Source: Gracilaria vermiculophylla (Eukaryota > Rhodophyta > Florideophyceae > Gracilariales > Gracilariaceae). Taken from it: a stretch of DNA of 19,694 nt. The notes beneath the pieces are model-generated. The model saw only the letters and a program-made list of their open reading frames with translations, searched no databases and had not been told where the DNA came from. This document shows positions 1 through 7,374 of the stretch, piece by piece; position 1 is the first letter of the stretch, and each line of letters opens with the position of its first letter. The stretch is from NCBI GenBank assembly GCA_019155205.2, contig JAHNZQ020000010.1, forward strand, positions 141,243 to 160,936, in the 5' to 3' direction. A program made the translations under genes and the position numbers.

Positions 1-125
1 ATTCCCCCGGCTCGCGACAGCGGATACCGGAGACCACCTTTAGGAACACGCGCCTTTGGAGTCACCAAAAACTCCTAACGGACGTTGTGCTTTACTACCT
101 CGACAGGAGGGCTGACAGTACCACA
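1..125. repeat. Gypsy pol linker repeat, copy 1
   Basis: This stretch aligns without gaps to 3808-3932 at a constant offset of 3807, with about nine differences by eye. On the minus strand it encodes the protease-RT linker. Copy 1 has a TAG at 75-77 where the other copy has a sense codon. Confidence 0.9.
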
Positions 126-696
126 ACCTGAGCTACGCGAAAGACCTGCATACCCGGTCTACCACGGCGAAGGCGCCGCCGAAACTGCTTAACTGACAGA
201 GGTGTCACACTGGATGGTTCTTGCCTTTCCACGGAGTCTGCTGTCAACATTCTGCCGTTAACCGTCACTGTACGAGCCTCGTAATCCGTGTGAGGTTTAC
301 AGTCTGCATGCCAAGACATGCCCAACAGTACGTCATACCGTGCATCTGCTACTATCCAATTGCCTGTGTACACATGCTGCTCAATGCAAATAGTGCCATT
401 AACCACCATTTCGGTAGCTACTTCACTGGAACCCTTCTTAGAATGGCAAACCTCCAGTCCGATCGTATGAAACTCAAACTCATCTCTATGTGATTCAGCA
501 AACTCCCTCGAAACCACATTAGAGGTACATCCATCGTCTTTGAGTATTCGAACGGAAATATCATTGAACGTTCCCGACATGACCATCAAGGGAACGCAAC
601 GAATACCTAGCGAACTCTGAGCCGAGTCAGAGTGATACGACACGTTACTGCAACAATGTCCTTTTGACGTGCTCTTATTATTTTCGAAAGGACGCT
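95..696 (-). CDS. Retropepsin-like aspartic protease region of Gypsy-1
   Basis: The frame is open from the gag stop to 95 and lies in the -1 frame relative to gag. It has no ATG of its own near the start, so it is probably made by frameshifting as Gag-Pol. Numbering from codon 643-641 as residue 1, the active-site loop is ILKDDGCTSNVVS (about 33-45), with DDG where most proteases have D-S/T-G. The second hydrophobic-hydrophobic-Gly element is YDVLLGMSWH (about 103-112). The domain cleaves the polyprotein. Past residue 170 the frame leaves the conserved linker: a frameshift near 126-135 ends it at 95, while the linker continues in another frame to base 1 with one TAG. The fold assignment is good; activity is unknown. 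Confidence 0.75.
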
Positions 697-1524
697 TTAG
701 TTTTCCGAGCTATCAGAACTATTGTCGCAAGCGCTCTCTTCTAATTGCAATGCTGTTTCAATGTTGGAAACAGATGCCTGACGGTGCGAAGGTGTGCGAT
801 GTTTCCATGGACGACACCCCGGCTTGTGGCATTTGAAACAGACATTATTGCGAATGTCGAGAAGACGCTGCTTCAACCGGTCGGTACGACAAAATTCGGC
901 GTTGTCGACCTCCATTGGCGTATACTGTGCATGAGAGCCACTCGAAGATCCTGCACCGGAAGACTTCTCATCAATTGAAACCCCAGCAAAGGCAGCTTCC
1001 ACACGCATTGCGATTTTCGTAGCTTCCTCAAATTCGACACAGTTTGATTTCCTTACTTCAAACTGAATTTTGGACTTGAGTCCGCTAACAAACTTATCCC
1101 ACTTTTCGCTGGAGCTCATATCGGGGATAGTGAGTACAATGTTACGGAATTCCGAGAGATAAGTGGCAACTGTGCCGGTCTGTTTGCAGGTTCTCAAAAA
1201 ATCTCTTGCTCGACGTTCATGATCTTCCGGGACAAATTCACGTCTGATAGCTGAAACAAAACTGTCCCATGACTGTGGAACGTTGTTTGCTGTCAAAACT
1301 GTATACCACCAAATAGCCGCTGTGCCAGTTAACAAGGTCGTTGCAAAAGATATGCGATTAGCATCAGATAGCACTACGTTTGCGTTGGCGACTTGAATTA
1401 GCACAAAATACTGCTCCACTTTGTAGAGCCAGGTGTTAACGACAAGAAAATCACGTTTGCCGCTGAAACATTCCGGCTTATTTGGTTTAAGGTTGATCGA
1501 CACAGGAGAACCAGTTGCTTCCAT
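697..1524 (-). CDS. Gag polyprotein of Gypsy-1
   Basis: An intact 275-residue frame starts at the ATG directly after the primer-binding site. Residues about 30-180 have the pattern of the Ty3/gypsy Gag capsid domain, with IWWYTVL near 71-77, SWDSFVSAIRREF near 85-97 and YLSEFRNIV near 122-130. A Ser/Gly-rich linker follows. The zinc knuckle is C229-x2-C232-x4-C237-x4-H242, so the third and fourth ligands are swapped relative to the usual CCHC. The C-terminus is acidic and serine-rich. Gag forms the cytoplasmic virus-like particle and packages the element RNA. The stop (TAA, 697-699) is followed by protease in the -1 frame. This is the best preserved coding region in the window. Confidence 0.88.
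   Translation of the reverse strand: MEATGSPVSINLKPNKPECFSGKRDFLVVNTWLYKVEQYFVLIQVANANVVLSDANRISFATTLLTGTAAIWWYTVLTANNVPQSWDSFVSAIRREFVPEDHERRARDFLRTCKQTGTVATYLSEFRNIVLTIPDMSSSEKWDKFVSGLKSKIQFEVRKSNCVEFEEATKIAMRVEAAFAGVSIDEKSSGAGSSSGSHAQYTPMEVDNAEFCRTDRLKQRLLDIRNNVCFKCHKPGCRPWKHRTPSHRQASVSNIETALQLEESACDNSSDSSEN
700..706 (-). promoter_or_regulatory. Candidate -1 ribosomal frameshift site at gag end
   Basis: On the minus strand the heptamer GGAAAAC, read in frame as G GAA AAC, sits directly before the gag TAA. Protease lies in the -1 frame. The motif resembles the X XXY YYZ slippery pattern but the first three bases are not identical, so it is not a canonical site. Confidence 0.35.
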
Positions 1525-1525
1525 T

Positions 1526-1540
1526 GCAGCGATGCTACCA
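1526..1540 (-). promoter_or_regulatory. Probable tRNA primer-binding site of Gypsy-1
   Basis: On the minus strand TGGTAGCATCGCTGC lies one base inside the proposed LTR end and directly before the gag ATG. It resembles the TGGTA-type site used with methionine tRNA in many gypsy and copia elements. Only the first seven or so bases match well, so the primer identity is an inference. Confidence 0.45.
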
Positions 1541-1541
1541 G

Positions 1542-1786
1542 TGCAACAAGGGATGTAGAATATAGAGGTTTTGTTCTCTGACAGGTCGATATTCTTTCTG
1601 TTTTATATTTCTATCATTCTACAGCGGCTTATATGCCGTTCCCCAAAGCTTCTTTCAGCGCTTCTTCTGTACTGCCCAATTACAGTATCGTGCACCTGGT
1701 CTATCCTGACGTCCAATAATGCACCTGGTCTATCCTGACGTCCAATTATAAGCAGGATAATTTCAATTCCAATAAACATCGTTGCA
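1542..1786 (-). repeat. LTR of Gypsy-1 (245 bp)
   Basis: The inner edge is set by the primer-binding site just upstream of gag. The element-side end reads GTTGCA and the far end, read on the minus strand, starts TGCAAC, giving a 6-bp terminal inverted repeat with the expected TG...CA form. A TATA-like CATATAAG lies near 1625-1634 and could position transcription toward gag. A 29-bp tandem duplication sits at 1691-1746. The outer boundary rests on the inverted repeat only, because the partner LTR is not in the window. Confidence 0.65.
1691..1746. repeat. 29-bp tandem duplication in the LTR
   Basis: A 29-bp unit beginning TGCACCTGGTCTATCCTGAC at 1691 is repeated from 1720, apparently without mismatch over the shared 27 bases. 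It lies upstream of the TATA-like motif in the transcription direction of the element, where LTR enhancers often sit. Confidence 0.85.
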
Positions 1787-1844
1787 TTTTGGGTATTCGT
1801 TCACTGACTGCTTGAAAATGGATTAGCCACTCTCCGTGATCATT

Positions 1845-2020
1845 ACTTCATTAGCGGGGCATTCAAAAGTTTCGTTTTGCATTCTGTTGGCTGTGCAACG
1901 CTGATACGGTGTTTTAAATTCGAAGTGATGTGTTTCCTCGCATTTTATACGGTGAACATTTTCCACAAAGTTTGAATACTTTTTCTGATATCAAACCAAA
2001 CAATGTCAGAAATACCCTTT
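1845..2020 (-). pseudogene. C-terminal piece of Tc1-B transposase
   Basis: The minus strand matches the Tc1-A C-terminus: IRKSIQTLWKMFTV corresponds to LKNCIKNCWKSITV, and RISVAQPTECK to CISVIQQKECK. There is at least one internal stop and one frameshift near the junction with Tc1-A, and the frame ends at a TAA near 1845. The piece begins exactly at the TA that flanks Tc1-A, so it is the downstream half of a gene split by that insertion. Confidence 0.8.
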
Positions 2021-2022
2021 TA

Positions 2023-2148
2023 CAGACTGTTTCAAAAACATACGACATGCTGTGAAATCTCAAAAAACTACCAAATGTATACTGTACGCCTACGAAAATA
2101 GGTTTCAGAAAAAAGTAAAGTCAAAAAAACGTTTCAAAAACATATGAC
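2023..2148 (+). repeat. Left terminal repeat of Tc1-A with two binding-site-like motifs
   Basis: The outer motif GTTTCAAAAACATACGAC is at 2029-2046 and an inner, direct copy CGTTTCAAAAACATATGAC at 2130-2148, about 100 bp apart. This is the IR/DR layout known from Sleeping Beauty-type Tc1 elements, where transposase binds both copies. The spacing and motif are seen; binding is inferred. Confidence 0.8.
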
Positions 2149-2178
2149 CATCAATAATAAATCTTTACTGCGCGATGA

Positions 2179-3172
2179 TCAATAGTTTATTTTGCATTCT
2201 TTTTGCTGTATAACGCTAATGCAACGTTTTCGCATCGGATTGATGTACTTTTCCACATTTGAAACTGTTATAGATTTCCAGCAATTTTTGATACAGTTTT
2301 TGAGTTCAAAAACTGTCTGAAATTGCCTTCCATGCGCATAAACCATCCTCTCCAGCAGTCCCCAATCGTTTTCAATTGGGTTTAAATCTGGTGAGCGCGC
2401 CGGCCACTCTAAAACAGATACTTCAGACTCCTGTAGCCAATTTTTTATTAAAGATGAAGTGTGTACAGGCGTATTATCTTGTTGAAAAATGAAATTTTCG
2501 TCATGAAAACATAAACAAAACGGTAGCAAATAATTGTATTGAACTTCTTGATATTTTTCCGCATTCATGTTTGTTCCAATGAAGGCTATTTCCGTTAGAT
2601 CTTTTTTAGAAATGCCTGCCCAAACCATTACAGAGCCTCCACCTGAATGCCTGCTATAAAAATCATGAGGTTCCTTACGAAGATCATGCCATTAAAATTT
2701 GTAGCAATCTGGTCCGTCCAAATTGAACTTTTTTTCATCAGAAATAATAACATTTTTTCATGTTTTTTCCAGTAGGCTTTTCTAGCACACCAGGCAACTC
2801 TCTTCTGCCTGTGATGGTCTTGTAGAAAGAAAGCTTTTTTCATTTTTTTATATTTAAATAAATTTGTGCTGTTTATCTGCCTCCATAAAGGTGATTTAGA
2901 AACGTTGAGGTTGACATTTTTCCAATGTGTTTGCACGATACTTTTCCTTTACACAACTACATTTTACTTCCTCTTTTGTTTGTTGGGCTGAGCTTTTTTG
3001 GACGTTCTGGAGATCGTTTTAATCTATAAAGAGTCGGGTTTTTGAGAAAAGTAGCAATTGTGACCCTAGCACGCTTTATTTTTTTAGCGATAGCACTGTT
3101 AGAATGTTTCTCGGCGTTCAATTTAACGATTTGAAGCTGTTTTTGCTTGGAAAGTGGCGGGCCTCGAGCCAT
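2179..3172 (-). pseudogene. Tc1-A transposase (DD34E), frameshifted
   Basis: This is the cut-and-paste transposase of a Tc1/Tc3-type element. The start is the ATG at 3172 (MARGPPLSKQKQ), followed by an N-terminal helix-turn-helix that would bind the terminal repeats and a basic segment with SPERPKKLS. The reading then shifts frame near 2940 and again near 2765, and a TAA at 2692-2694 interrupts the conserved KF-WHD segment. The catalytic triad is visible: Asp in SDEKKFNLDGPD (codon 2739-2737), Asp in FQQDNTPVH (2478-2476) and Glu in NPIEND (2373-2371), with 34 residues between the last two. The C-terminus is complete (stop at 2179). About 330 codons in all, the usual family size. It cannot be translated as one protein. 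Confidence 0.92.
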
Positions 3173-3190
3173 TTTTACTAGAAAGAAGAC

Positions 3191-3298
3191 GGTGTACATA
3201 TCTTTTTGAAACGATTCTATATAGACTATGTGCAAAATGTAGTCTACAGTACAGTTTTGGCGCACTTTTGAGGGGTAATATATTTTTGAAACGCACTG
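3191..3298 (-). repeat. Right terminal repeat of Tc1-A with two binding-site-like motifs
   Basis: Read on the minus strand, the outer motif CGTTTCAAAAATATATTAC is at about 3293-3275 and the inner copy CGTTTCAAAAAGATATGTA at about 3213-3195. They mirror the left end with a shorter spacing of about 80 bp. Confidence 0.78.
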
Positions 3299-3300
3299 TA

Positions 3301-3387
3301 TGGGCATAAGCTATCTCAGCCGGCAATTACCAAACGTTCTCGATTTGCTTCAAATCTAGCCAACGCGCCGGCCACTCTATTGTAGTA
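3301..3387 (-). pseudogene. Central piece of Tc1-B transposase
   Basis: The minus strand reads EWPARWLDLKQIENVW, matching EWPARSPDLNPIENDW of Tc1-A and including the third catalytic Glu. A TAA follows, then EIAYA, matching RMVYA. The piece stops at the TA that flanks Tc1-A, and its next residues continue at 2020. On the other side it ends where the CAGTG repeat begins (3388). Confidence 0.82.
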
Positions 3388-3640
3388 CAGTGTCTCCTAC
3401 GGAAATAGGGTGGTTTGGCTTTAAGGTATAATATTCCTAAGGAGGGCTCGTATTTTATTAGCTGGGCCACGTGGTACATAATCTCGCCCGCCTGCGCTAC
3501 AGTATCCTTGAGGCACGGTATAATTATTATTTATTTTAGATAATTTATGCAGGCAATTAGTACAGTAGCGAGACCTGCCGATGCGGGCTCCCGGCTTGAT
3601 ACTTAATCTGCCGGTTGACCTCCACCTCTGGGGAAGTAAA
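3388..3640. repeat. CAGTG-ended repeat, copy A
   Basis: It begins TA-CAGTG at 3386 and aligns for about 250 bp with 4531-4780 at moderate identity. The best shared blocks are ATATTCCTAA, GCCACGTGGT, GTGCTACAGTA (one mismatch) and GAGACCTGCCGA. The start resembles a Tc1/mariner/pogo end, but no matching far end with CACTGTA was found, so it is probably a truncated non-autonomous element. It interrupts Tc1-B. Confidence 0.7.
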
Positions 3641-3945
3641 GACAAGCACCTTGAGTCTTCATCTACTATTCCGGTTGGAGTTTCTTGTCGATCTACGCAG
3701 GTTTCTAAGCCGCCGATCTCCAGGTCGCATCATAGCAGCGCCTGTAGGAGCATTGTCCGCCCAGTGAACCTCCCCCTTCGCTTGGTGTTTGCGGATCCCC
3801 TTTAAGAATTCCCCCGGCTCGCGACAACGGATACCGGAGACCACCTTTAGAAGCACGCACCTTTGGAGTCAACAAAAACTCGTTACGAACGTTGTGCTTT
3901 ACTACCTCGAGAGGAGGGCTGACAGTACCACATCTATAACAAAAT
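3641..3945 (-). mobile_element. Gypsy pol fragment inside Tc1-B
   Basis: The part 3808-3932 aligns without gaps to 1-125 and encodes the same protease-RT linker on the minus strand, here open where Gypsy-1 has a TAG (HNVRNEFLLTPK). The homology ends abruptly at 3932, a few bases before Tc1-B resumes. The part 3641-3807 stays open in one minus frame but I cannot identify it; it may be more linker. No LTR is seen at either side, so this is a fragment moved by an unknown route. Confidence 0.75.
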
Positions 3946-4528
3946 AAATCTGATTTTAGTATCTCAGATTTGACTAGCAATGCAGTGTGAACTGGCGCAT
4001 TGTTTTTCTGATAAAGAAATACACTCAATAATAACATCAATCAAACAAAAGCACATAATTGTATGTAAATTCTTGACATTTTTCATTTCTACGGGTTTTT
4101 TCATAAATTAAATTCTAGTGAGGCCCATTTTAGAAATCTGAGCGCAAACCACTGACGGACCGATACCAGAATACCTTGCATACTTTAGGAAAACTCTATA
4201 CAAAGGTTGTGCCGACAAAGGTTGTAGCAATCTGCTCCATCAAGCTTGAATTTTCTTTCATCAGTAAAATTTTTTTTTATTATTTCATCCAGAATGGGTT
4301 CTCAGCACAACACTCAGCTCTGTCTTGCTGTTGATAGTCCTGCAGAAAAAAAGCTTCTTCATTAATTTATAATTGAATGAATTTTTGTTGTTTTTTTTTC
4401 CATATAGTTGATTTAGAGTTGCTGGGATGAAGGTGACTCCAAACAATTGGCCATATAAATTACCTACTCACAACTCCCATTAGCCTTCTCCTCCATCTGC
4501 TAGACTGAGCTTTCATGGGCGTCTATAG
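3946..4528 (-). pseudogene. N-terminal and central part of Tc1-B transposase
   Basis: Successive minus-strand segments match Tc1-A: LYYRRP and KLSLADGGE (SPERPKKLSP region), FFLQDYQQQ (AFFLQDHHRQ), AECCAENPFW (AWCARKAYW), FTDERKFKLDGADCYN (ISDEKKFNLDGPDCYK, first catalytic Asp) and YQKNNAPVHTALLVK (FQQDNTPVHTSSLIK). In the last motif the second catalytic Asp has become Asn. Stops and frameshifts are numerous. The first 50 or so residues, including the helix-turn-helix, are missing at the junction with the repeat at 4531. After about residue 200 the gene is cut at 3946 and continues at 3387. Confidence 0.8.
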
Positions 4529-4530
4529 TA

Positions 4531-4780
4531 CAGTGGATTCGAAGGCGATATGGTCAGGTGACTTTACGACGGGATATTCCTAAAGAGGGTTGCTATTTTT
4601 TTTTAAGTAAGCCACGTGGTGCATTATTCGGCTTACGTGTGCTACAGTACCCTTGGAGAACGGTAGAATTTAGATTGATTTTAGTAAATTGATGCAGGAA
4701 ATTACTAAAGTAGTGAGACCTGCCGAGGCGGCCTACCGATGTGGTACTTAATCTGGCGGTCGAGCTCCACCTCGAGGTAT
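4531..4780. repeat. CAGTG-ended repeat, copy A'
   Basis: The second copy of the repeat at 3388-3640, same orientation, also preceded by TA (4529-4530). Similarity stops near CTCCACCTC in both copies. It lies at the point where the Tc1-B N-terminus is lost. The remaining 60 bp up to the piggyBac end (4781-4840) hold nothing I recognise. Confidence 0.7.
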
Positions 4781-4840
4781 TCGTAGTAGTTTAATATCCG
4801 ATTCAAAAATGCATTTAGTAAACTTTGGAGTCGTCGTAGC

Positions 4841-4902
4841 TAGTGTCTATCCGACCGGTGTCCTGACATGATATGAGGTCAAATTGACCTTATATGAGGT
4901 CA
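4841..4902 (+). repeat. Left inverted repeat of the piggyBac element
   Basis: It starts TAGTGTCTATCCGACCGG. ATATGAGGTCA follows at 4871-4881 and an imperfect palindrome TGACCTTATATGAGGTCA at 4885-4902. These subterminal motifs recur at the right end and are likely transposase-binding sites. Confidence 0.88.
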
Positions 4903-5108
4903 GCGCACCATCACGCAAAATTAATAATAAAAAATTGGAATTTGACCCGTAGGCCAATATTTTGGAAATTTAAATTGAAAAACCTGTTATCCAGGATTGC
5001 CTGTGAACAATAAATAGTTGTAGAACACGACCTGAGCTATCACAGCAACTCAGTGGTCATCAGAATACATGCGAGCAACTAATCCTGAGTTCAAACCTCG
5101 CTAAGTTT

Positions 5109-7209
5109 CTACTTACTATGCCTCTCTATACCGTGACACTCCTCAAATTGTTTCATAAAACAATCTCTGTTCGTACCGGTGTGACATAAAAACACTTCTT
5201 TTTCTTTCCTTGAATAGCATCCAGAACATAAAAACTTCGATTTCGTATTACCTCTGCAATAATTGCATTGTCCTTGATATAAAGCTTTTATAATCATTCC
5301 ATTTTTTGTTTTCCTTCTTCTGCTGGTTTAAATTAAATGCAAGCCAGTGCCAGCAAATATTGGCTGTTCAGTATTATTTTCATTTTCCGGTGCATTTCTT
5401 TTCATTAAACCAGTCGTGTCTCAAGTATTGTCTATTAATTCATCGGCCAACTCACAATAAAATTGATGGGGACTTTTAACGCTCCTGTTTCCATTTGCTG
5501 CCTTATACAGTTTCCATGCATCCACAATGCAAATTGCTAAAAGAGAGCAATTGACTCGAAATGACCACTCTTTCACTTCTATTTTCTTTTCCAGATATAA
5601 ACCATCTTGTCGGCATCTGTTGTGGCGATCGATCATAAAGCATATTTTCTAATATTCTTCACAAATCTCAGGAATTGCAACCTCAAATTCCATTTTCTTA
5701 GAAATACATCCCTCCGCCTCCATCTCTCCCTTACAATAGAAATACCAGGATTAACTGTGCCCGAGGTTGAAATAAAGTATTTTCTATCTCGATCCATCCA
5801 CATTACGGCCATCACGTCACTATTAGGGACGCTTCCTTTTGAAATCATAGATATAAAGTCGCCTCTGTTCCTTAAAGTGATTTCAGATAAGTGCTTCATA
5901 GGAAACACTCGAGATGCATTTTTGATTATTCCAGTAAATCTCAACCCTTTTTCCATGAGTGCTTTAGCGGTGTTGACGGATGCAAAAAAAGAATCAGCGC
6001 ATACCAAATGATCTGATCCACACCACGGTTGTACTAAACGGAGTAGAATAGCCGTTCCATCAGCATTGTCAGAATCAAAATCCTGTTCCACATTATTAGC
6101 ACCCATATTGAGTTCGATATTCAGCATTTTACCACTCCGTCCACAACAAACAGCTTTCATTTCAAGGCCATTTTCGGGCTTTCTATCCAACGCGGTATAA
6201 TGTGGAAGCCCCAGATCAAACCAATGACCTCCTAGTCCGTACCACCGTGAAATTCCTTCGTCAACACATAAAGCATGTGATGGCGTGACAAAAGAACGGC
6301 GATGATTGTTGATCGCTTTCACAAAATCGGCAATAAACGACCATCTCACGACTCCTTGCTCTTCAGTCACACCATTTCCACTAAAACATATGCAACTTCT
6401 AAGCGATTCAAATCGGTTGCATGACATACCAAGTCCAATTTTAGGTTGTGATTTAAATTAGAAAAAGGCTCAATACTCCAAAGATCACGTCTGTCCGAAA
6501 ACTCAATACGAGTCATTAAAATGAAAACGCCGAAAATTTTAAGCACCTCCCCTCCTGACGTCCTCCGAGCGCCTTTGCTTTCCAGTCGGATATTTGTTCT
6601 GCTCACGACAAATTCCAAATGAGGGATGGGAAACATCCAGACAAAGAAATCCAATGCAGTCATTCCTGAAGGAACGTGACGCGGTGAGATAAAATCTCCT
6701 GCTGGACCAATAACTTTCCACTGATGCATTTACATACAACCATTCAGAGGACTCAACGTCGTACAGGTTTCCCATTTTCGACCATGAGCAATAGTTGATT
6801 GGCAGGTTGTATGCAGATTTGGATGATCTGGCTGCTCTTGCAAAATTTGCATGTTAGCTGATGTATTAATCGCTTCTACTTCAGCAGGTTGGATGATACT
6901 CGCGTCAATGGACTGATTGTGTTCTTCTGCAGCGTTCGGGGTCTCTTCAACACCAGTATCGAGTTTGACACTTGATGAAGGTAGAGTAACTTCTTTCTCA
7001 CGATTGGGAAAACTGAAGTTTACCGTCAAGAATGCCAGATTTCGATTGTTGATGCTGCGAACATCATCGTTTTGAACTATTTCTCTGACCGTTGTGGACT
7101 TCCACAAAGATCCATAGTAGCGTTTACATTGCGCGTCACTGGTAACCAGGCGAGCGCGGCTGTTGACAGTTGCTCCAGCAGTTCTGCGAGGATCTGTGGA
7201 CGATGCCAT
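5109..7209 (-). pseudogene. piggyBac transposase, broken by stops and frameshifts
   Basis: The transposase performs cut-and-paste transposition through a DDD RNase H-like domain. The start ATG at 7209 opens an acidic, low-complexity N-terminus; a TAA at 6730-6732 interrupts the frame, which otherwise continues through FGVFILMTRIEF. A frameshift near 6440 leads to the catalytic part: Asp in CVDEGISRWYG (codon 6262-6260), Asp in VCADSFFAS (5995-5993) and Asp in MIDRHNRCRQDG (5630-5628), the last after another frameshift near 5700. In-frame stops at about 5667, 5411 and 5323 follow. The C-terminus (5297-5109) is cysteine-rich, with CNYC, CSGC, CH and CF...CH, the zinc-binding domain typical of the family. 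All three catalytic residues survive. Details resemble Phytophthora piggyBac proteins as I recall them. Confidence 0.93.
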
Positions 7210-7374
7210 TGTTTACGAATGTTGTTGACGGTGCTGATTGATGAAACAGTCACAATTCACCCTTTGTTGTTGTGGACACAGTTCAGCCCTGCCGGCTTCG
7301 ACAACATGATAAGGATATCAGAACAAAAAAAAAGGGAAAAGCTTTAATGTTTTCACCTAATTACAAAGTAGTTA

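Larger units (their letters stand above)
1..1786 (-). mobile_element. Ty3/gypsy retrotransposon Gypsy-1, 5' part
   Basis: Read on the minus strand, this is LTR, primer-binding site, gag, protease and the start of the protease-RT linker. The rest of pol lies beyond the left edge. Gag is intact. The linker has a frameshift near 126-135 and a TAG at 75-77, so this copy is probably dead. The LTR abuts the remains of Tc1-B, so Gypsy-1 seems to have inserted into the 3' end of that older element. The other LTR is outside the window, so the target duplication cannot be confirmed; the five bases after the LTR are TTTTG (1787-1791). Class and order are firm; calling the lineage oomycete-like is memory-based inference. 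Confidence 0.85.
2023..3298 (-). mobile_element. Complete Tc1/mariner-type element Tc1-A (1276 bp)
   Basis: The element is bounded by TA at 2021-2022 and 3299-3300, the expected Tc1/mariner target duplication. Both ends start CAG: the left reads CAGACTGTTTCAAAAACATA and the right, reversed, CAGTGCGTTTCAAAAATATA. A second copy of the core lies inside each end (see repeat entries). It holds one transposase gene on the minus strand, broken by two frameshifts and a stop. The length is typical of Tc1 elements. The flanks on either side encode adjoining parts of another Tc1 transposase, so the insertion site inside Tc1-B is clear. Confidence 0.93.
1845..4528 (-). mobile_element. Old Tc1-like element Tc1-B, in three pieces
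   Basis: Three minus-strand pieces line up, in order, with successive parts of the Tc1-A transposase: 4528-3946 (N-terminal to central part), 3387-3301 (around the third catalytic residue) and 2020-1845 (C-terminus). They are separated by the 558-bp block at 3388-3945 and by Tc1-A. The pieces are too diverged to be recent duplicates of Tc1-A. No terminal inverted repeat was found: the 5' side is cut by a repeat at 4531 and the 3' side by the Gypsy-1 LTR at 1786. That the three pieces were one element is inferred from colinearity, shared strand and the TA duplication at Tc1-A. Confidence 0.75.

Noticed and set aside
3388..4780. The two direct repeats as LTRs of one small retrotransposon
   Set aside because: Neither copy has TG...CA ends, no primer-binding site or polypurine tract lies between them, and the interval contains a piece of an older Tc1 gene that continues on the far side.
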